Positions 57,416 through 64,000 of a stretch of 64,000 nt of DNA are shown piece by piece. Origin of the DNA: Sympetrum striolatum. Lineage: Eukaryota > Arthropoda > Insecta > Odonata > Libellulidae. Under the pieces are notes generated by a model. The model was not told where the DNA came from. It saw only the letters and a program-made list of their open reading frames with translations, and made no database searches. Numbering within the stretch: position 1 is the stretch's first letter; each line of letters opens with the position of its first letter. The DNA lies in the NCBI GenBank assembly GCA_947579665.1, contig OX388351.1:53886939-53950938 (forward strand). Direction: 5' to 3'. The position numbers and the translations under genes were made by a program.

Positions 57416-59470
57416 GGGCATTGGAGATTTTCCTCTAACTCTCTTCTTTAGCTACTCGACGCATCCATTTTACGATGTGGATCGCAAAAGAAAAAACGCA
57501 AAAAAAATTAAAATGAAAACAAGGGAAAATAGTAAATGGGCAATCTTACGATTGATCCTGGAAGGGAATCCTTGCCTTTATTCTCTCGATTTTTACCTCG
57601 TCACGATTTAGGCATCAAAGACCGATGGCGTATTTGTCCCCAAAAATCGGATCATGATTTTCCAGAAACGGAAAAAAATTCGGAATACTTCAACCCTTTC
57701 GCAAAGCGCGTTTTTTTTCTCAAAGGGATTTTCGTTTGCATATCTTCCTCCCTTTTACCGAGTAATATCAGTATCCTTGCGTAACGAGTTTTTTCCCGTA
57801 ATTTTAACAGTACCGAAGAAGGGGGCGTGGCCCAGAGGGGATATCCCGAGATTGCTCCATTTTTCGCTTCATTATATTCCTTTTGTATCGTCTTGCTTTC
57901 TCGCTCTTCCTTCGCCGCCTAACCATGTCGCCGCTTTATTAAACCAGAGAGCGCTGGATTATCAGATTCTTCCCTTCCTCTCCATTGTTTCCGGCCCTCA
58001 TCTCCCGGGGAAAGAGAATCACGCGTAAAAAATGCGATACCGTTTTTATTCGAATGTCACTCGCCCATGAATAAGGCTCGCATCCATTTTATTTATTTGC
58101 CCGAGTGAAAAAAGAGTGACCCTAGATCCCTCGCAGCTATTTTTCATATCGATTTGCTTTAGATATATTTTCGCCTTAGGTTATGTTTACTGCCCTAGTG
58201 TCTGGGTTTTTACTTCGTGGATGCATGGTTTTCGTTTCATATTTACTGCACGTGAGTTGTGGGAAGTACTGGGTGCTTGGGTGTCATCATTCAAATCGTG
58301 TTCCGGTTTCTTCACCGGAAGAACTACCATCCTATTCATACTCACCTCACTATTTGGATTTACCGTTGATAATTTCAGTAATATTTAGTAATAATAATGT
58401 TTTGTTGACAAGAGAATTCGCAAAAGTTCAAAAGTACTATACTGAAAATGAATTGATATCTTGTCAGTAACAAATATGATTGTACAATCATACGCTATTA
58501 TATTTATTTATACTTTTTATTGTATTATATACTCATCATAATGCACGATCATACCATACACATTTCAAGAAGTTTGTTGAGTTTCACAAAGTTACACTTT
58601 AACTTATTAATTTTATAATATATCAATTATTGTACCATAAATATACTGTCTGCACACAAATAAAATAATATACAGACAATAAAGAACTAATTTTACATAA
58701 CATATTTTAAACCATATTATGCATATTACAGTGCATTTTAATGATGATTATTCGCTCTTTATCAGACACACAACAATTAATATAAAGTACCTAAAGGTTT
58801 GCAAATTCGTATTTACAAATGAAAGTTTCAATTCTACCGAATTTTAGATTTTAAATTATTTTACCACAATAATCAAAATCGCAACTCTTGGAAAATCATT
58901 GCTCTTATTAGACTTCTATGTTAAATATAAAGGTATTAGATGGGATTAGTTTTACATACATACATATTTATAGAATAGCTGTACAGAGTGGCCATTCATT
59001 GATAAAAAAAATTGCTAATTTTGGAATTTTTTTCGAAATGAATTGTGCTTAAATTGAATGACGACATCTGCATGTTACGTCTAAATGTTGACCCATTTTA
59101 ATCACTGAAAAAATATTTTTCAGAAAATGTTGACTCAGTTTCGAGAAATTTGTAAAAAGTTATTGGACAAATACACCTTTCATATTTCAACTCACCGTAG
59201 ATAATGAGATACACTGAAGAGTCTGTACAACCCACAACCAAATTAAAGGTCGATAAAGGAAACAGGCTCAGAAATGTCTAATATTTCTACAGAAATTTGT
59301 CTACTTATGTTTAGCTATTAATGAAAAACTATGTCTGGACTCGAGAAAAGTAGAACTAACTTCAGCTCAGTGAAAGTAAACCCATTTTAAGTCGTCATCA
59401 AGGCGATTAATATTTTGAATACCACTTCTACTGTTGTCATAACAGTATAGAAGGATAGGAATAGGACTTA
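57416..59470. other. No recognised gene; mixed-composition patch at 57480-58380
   Basis: Overlapping 75-124 codon frames without domains. The longest (57654-58028) uses a non-ATG-like context in low-complexity DNA. A small palindrome, TTCCGGT-TTCTTC-ACCGGAA, lies at about 58301-58320. 58400-59470 is AT-rich. Confidence 0.3.
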
Positions 59471-61079
59471 ACTCCGATTAAAATAAATTTTAGACTGATT
59501 TATGCGCGAGAAAGTGAATAAAACCTATTCTCGGCGTTCATTCAGGGAAAGTTATGCTTTCGCGAAATATATGTGGAGCCAAGCCGATGTTTATCCCTCT
59601 TTTGAACGAGTAAAGAAACAGCCGAAGCGTCTTCCACAGATGCTGGCGAATATATCTAGAATGAAAAATTTGCGGAATATCGGAGGCGAGGAATTCTTTA
59701 AAACAACACCGTGTATTGAGGCAGGGAATAGTTTAAAGGGAGAGGAAAAAAGGTGTATGAAAATAGAAGAAATGGAAGAGTAACAGCCTGGTTAAGATTT
59801 CACCCTTTTGAAAAGTATTCACATTTCATGATATTTGTTTAGACCGCTTAAGTGTATATCCAGTTGAGGTAAAATTGTGATTTTGGTTTACCGACCTTAT
59901 TTTGTTACATTTTGTTCGCTTTTTACAATCGTAAAGAAGCTGAAGTAAATCAACTGTCTTCTAAGTTCCAGTTTTATGAATGAATTTCATAGGCAACGAT
60001 CTTCCAAAATTGATACATACGAATGCACTTGCATCAATTTTGAATGTGATTGAAACTGGGTTCCTTCAAAGCTCCGTAACTTGATTCTCATCATCGCAGA
60101 GATAAGAAATTGGATACAATTTACGCTGAATCTCGATGACTTAGAACCATCTTCCATTGAAAGATTATTAAAAAAATTGTATGCATCTTGTATGCATCCG
60201 TGGAGCTTAAATTGAGGTGAATAGTAAAATGGGTCAAATAAGGCCAAGAACTTGCTTTGGTGTGTACCTTAAAAGGGAAGAGCAGGATAGCATAATTAAA
60301 CTTTGCATTAGAGCTTTCTTCAGGTAAAAGAGAATCACACATGAGGCCAACTTCCCAACTCTTTTTACGGTCTGTACACCAAAAGCTTGTTTTTGCTTTC
60401 CTGTTTCTGTTGACCAAGACGCAAACCATCTACTGTGGCCGCTTGGTTTTCCTCCTTCCTCCTCAAGGGAATAAAATTAGGAAGATTTTTTGAGCGCGGG
60501 TTTGTTTGTGTGAGTGAACGCACGTACACTTCCTTATAGCTCATGATTGGTGAGGTGGGTGAGTACAAATTATTCGGTAGAAAACTCGGTTTCCCTATAA
60601 AACATTTCTGAAGATTGAGAACCCAAGTTATCACAATCGGTATGCTATTGCTTCTTTCTGATATCATAATATCAGATCAACATTGGTAAAACATTTAACG
60701 TGTAATAAATGTATTATGACCTGGAATGAAATTCACATCGTAAAATGAAGGATTTAGGATGTGGTAAATAAATCAAAGCAAAGACATTTCAGCAATTCTA
60801 ACTATAAAAATACATACCAAGACTTTCTCAGGAATTCATTTAAGTCTGTATATTTTAGCAACCACAAGACAAGAACATGTATTTGTTCCTGTAATTTCCT
60901 GTATTTATCATCCTCGATATTGCGAATGCTCTGGTCTCCGCCAAGGACTTTTAGACGTTCTGCGTCTGATCCTATTTATTTAAAATGAATTTGGAATTTT
61001 TCGAAATTCAAGCATTAGTTAACCTACCAAAGTTACTGGCTATCTTGCGTGTCGTACGATCTACGAATCTTCAGGATTC
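59471..61079. other. No recognised gene
   Basis: 59502-59783 (plus) is a 93-codon frame rich in lysine, arginine and glutamate with no domain. 59987-60667 has overlapping minus frames. None is supported by splice or domain evidence. Confidence 0.3.
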
Positions 61080-61813
61080 AAAAATCTGATGTGGCCAGCA
61101 CATGACTTTCTACATACATAAGATGTAAATATTTATCTACGACAGTAATTTCGAACTCTATATTCCATCTAAACTTTGAATATGAGTGATTAATTTATAT
61201 ATTATTATCTTTTACGTCACAAACATTATAAATAATGTTTTTCAGGACATGTTCGATGAAAAACGATGAAATGGCCTTTCGCCCCAGCGTCCAGAGCGCC
61301 CACAACGTACATAATCAGCAACTTCCGGTTTATCAGTATTTCACAAATAACTCCTACACAATCAGTGATACAAAAATATGTTTCATACAAAAGTCATAGT
61401 AAATTACATTTTCTAAAACTTTTATAAAGTATACAATATACCTATATATCATATTTATGGAGATATTTTGAAAACCGGAAATGAGCTTTAATGAATAAAG
61501 CTCGACTTCCGGTTGATCGATTTACTCCAAAAACTAATCAACTCTGACAGCACACACCACAGTACTATATATGAATTTTGGTATTGATACGACTAATAGT
61601 TTTCACGTTAGAGCGCCCACTATCACACACACACATACACACACACACAAACACACACACACACACACACACATACACACAGACATCATTCCGAAAATGG
61701 TCAAAACGTATTCTAGGGACCCCAAAACATGTATTTCCGTTGAAATCTCGAAGTCGATTTTTTTCATGAAAACAATACTTTCTCTATACATCGTATATGG
61801 AGAAAGTAAAAAT
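61080..61813 (+). mobile_element. ACTTTCTCC-family modular repeat, (CA)n type
   Basis: Starts AAAAATCTGATGTGGCCAGC and ends ATATGGAGAAAGTAAAAAT. It corresponds in reverse to the copy at 9466-12171: AATCAGCAACTTCCGGTTTA, AAAACCGGAAATGAGCTTTA, TCAACTCTGACAGCACACAC and the GAGCGCCCAC block occur in mirrored order. One large module and a (CA)n microsatellite (about 61622-61682). The reading frames over the CA run are artefacts. Confidence 0.8.
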
Positions 61814-62231
61814 AATTGACCGCAACAAAAATGCGTAAAGTATAATATTATATGTATATGTCAGAACAGTTTTTACAAAATTTCGCATTCTATATACATT
61901 TTACTGTACAAAATCAAGACACCTGGTGATGGCGTAGTATGCCGAAACTGGTCGTGTTTTTGAAAATATACTAGCTTTAAATTCTAATTAACTGTTCAAA
62001 CATTATTTTTGGAATGGATTAATAACGTGAGATTGACTTCCACTGGATCACTTTAATTGTAATCTATTGGTTACATCCTTGAAAGAAAACATGAACAGTC
62101 TTTTAACAAAAATAAACATTTTGTTTCGACTTATGTAACGCAGGGTGTTTTCCTGTTACGGAAAAAATGGTTTTCTGATTCTTATGGAAAAATTGAAACG
62201 GCTAAAATTAGATCATAATTATTCTATAGAC
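61814..62231. other. AT-rich, nothing recognised
   Basis: No gene or repeat end seen before the hAT element's duplication at 62224-62231. Confidence 0.4.
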
Positions 62232-62601
62232 CAGGGGTTAACAACCTTCTAGCAACGGCGTACTAATTGAGTGTTTCTGAAATTTTGGCGTAATAACAGT
62301 CCTATATTTTTTAGAAGCATACATATATATATATATTGTCGGAAAAGTGTCCAATGGCTAGTTTTAATTTAATGACATTACTGAGAAAAGTTCCTATTTA
62401 ATTATTAATGTACTTATATTTTGGTTTTTAACCCTTTATCAAGACGATAATAAATATATAAGTATAGATATTTATTTCAATATTTCGTGCTCACGCACAC
62501 AGAGGCCCTTACTAGCTTATCGCTCGTATTACCGACGTGTATCACCTGAAACGTTCCTGCATACCACCAGTGGTACGCGTACCACCGGTAGGGAACCCCT
62601 G
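62232..62601. mobile_element. 370-bp hAT-type MITE
   Basis: Short terminal inverted repeats, CAGGGGTTAACAACC at the left and GGTAGGGAACCCCTG at the right, match hAT termini. The flanking 8-bp segments CTATAGAC (62224-62231) and CTTTAGAC (62602-62609) agree at 7 of 8 positions, the duplication length expected for hAT. A palindromic GGTACGCGTACC sits near the right end. Non-coding. A partial older copy is at 2365-2580. Confidence 0.85.
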
Positions 62602-64000
62602 CTTTAGACCAGGCACCTATGACGTTTCATAACTACTATTCTCTTATAGTTGGAAAAGTATAAACAATTACAGTCTTCGCACACGTTCATCGCATTTACT
62701 CAGCATATTTCTCTTTCATCCTTTCTGAGCTGTAGCGCGGCCGAGCGAGATAATGTGGTCGAAATCAAATTTTTTAAATAAAAGAGGGCCCGGAAAACCC
62801 ACCATAAATTCCCTCTTGTCCTTAGCGCCTCCTTTATATATTTCACGGGCGAATGTATTCTGACGCGCTGTTCGGGATTTCTTTGTTTTTTCAACTCAGA
62901 TTTCCGCTTCCGCCGTACACAAGCCTGCCATTAAGAGCATCGAATGGTTTCACCAATAAATAAATCTTCGGAGTGCGGAAGAGGGAATGAATTATTGAAA
63001 TACGCGGAATGCATTCCTCGTTTGTCTCCCCGCGGAGATATGTTAAGCCATCTCTTTAATCCGGTCCGAGCATCACGAAAAGGAAATGGCTTACATTTAA
63101 GGTGAGGGCCTTGGAAGAAGTCCTGCGTCGGAGCTATTAATAACAATTCCACGCTTTTTTATTGCCCCAAAGTGGTGCAATTTTCAAAGATTTTACTCGA
63201 AGCCGGAAAAAGAATTTCCTAGCCGACTAGCCGTTCCTCTTCCCTAACCTAGGCATTAGTTTGCGTTTCAAAATGGTGACTCAGATAACGAGTAAACTCA
63301 GCCAACGAATAGTTTTTCTGCTACTCAAACCGGGCTACATAGTTGCCAACTGAGCGATTTTGTCGAAAAATAAATATTGATTAAATATTTAAAAATAAAA
63401 TTGGCTAATATCGAAAGTAACATGAAAAATTAGATTATTTATTTCCAAAACATTTCCGCTGGATTCTTTGATTTACTTCAAAGTGATTAATCCTATATCG
63501 CAGATTAATCCGATCTATTCTATAAATCGAGTGTTTAATTATTGTGATTTCAGCGCATTCCTGCACAACTGGTTCCATTTTGGCGAATTTCACTTGGGAT
63601 ACATCAGGAAGATAGATGGGGAAGTGGCATTTTCAAGCGATTGTATGATTTACCGTTAAAAGTACAGTAAAGGATTCATTGATCTTGTTCAATTATTAAA
63701 AGAATATCATGAAATGGTGTGTTGTTTTTCAATTAGAACTTAATGCAAACATAAGTTTAATTATTAACTTCCTCAAAAGTAAACCACAAGCAGAAGAATA
63801 TTCTTGCAGGCTATATTTATTCTTGTGGTCAATTTTCCTTTGCCGCCGATTTTAAGGTGTTTACCCAGTATTTTGTTTTGCCTTCTGATTTGCAGTAGGT
63901 TTATTGACGTAATAATTTATCTTACTTTTTATGGTGTTTTATTCTGTGATTTAATGTTTGATCACCATAGTTTTGCATGATTTGGTTTGTACTATGTACA
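62602..64000. other. No recognised gene; mixed-composition patch at 62690-63330
   Basis: 62690-63330 is repeat-free with minus frames of 64-73 codons lacking domains. 63331-64000 is AT-rich. Confidence 0.3.

Noticed and set aside
61571..61819. Frames through the CA microsatellite
   Set aside because: Histidine/threonine or cysteine/valine repeats produced only by the dinucleotide run.

Overview
This window looks like nuclear DNA of an arthropod, most likely an insect. It is AT-rich, has no operon-like gene packing, and almost every open frame is short or low-complexity. It carries the usual debris of a medium-to-large insect genome: non-LTR retrotransposon (LINE) ends, tRNA-derived SINEs, Tc1/mariner, Tigger/pogo, hAT and Harbinger-type DNA elements, and microsatellites. 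I cannot name the species. There are no bacterial, phage or CRISPR features.

Layout. 1-9.4 kb: AT-rich sequence with a hAT fragment, a 33-bp minisatellite, a broken LINE reading frame (about 5.7-6.3 kb), tRNA-like SINE fragments and a CpG-rich island near 8.5-9.2 kb. 9.5-12.2 kb: a modular repeat (here called the ACTTTCTCC family) split by a complete but frameshifted Tigger element with both ends and a TA duplication. 13.5-14.1 kb: mariner transposase remnant plus a long fold-back hairpin. 15.4 kb: a tRNA-Glu-like gene. 19.4-21.5 kb: a 98/101-identical inverted repeat enclosing a two-armed SINE. 22.1-23.6 kb: a second ACTTTCTCC copy, a 77-bp Tc1-type miniature element and a MITE fragment. 25-28 kb: LINE ends, a 235-bp Harbinger-like MITE, and a CpG-rich island. 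31.7 kb: a second two-armed SINE.

35.6-40.5 kb is the only strongly gene-like region. A GC/CpG-rich stretch with a near-palindromic RFX X-box leads through about 2.5 kb of repeat-poor, 5'-UTR-like sequence to a proline-rich, acidic coding exon ending at a good splice donor (40495/40496, plus strand). It is probably the 5' end of a gene whose other exons lie to the right, beyond the window or hidden in it. I do not recognise the protein. Patches of higher-complexity sequence on both sides could be regulatory DNA.

40.6-64 kb: mostly AT-rich sequence that may be first-intron DNA. It holds LINE ends, the third two-armed SINE, a 125-bp SINE with a clean 12-bp duplication, two more ACTTTCTCC copies and a 370-bp hAT MITE. 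The most unusual observation is the SINE family that carries an inverted copy of its own 3' domain at its 5' end. Three copies have intact target-site duplications, and two have the central region in opposite orientations.
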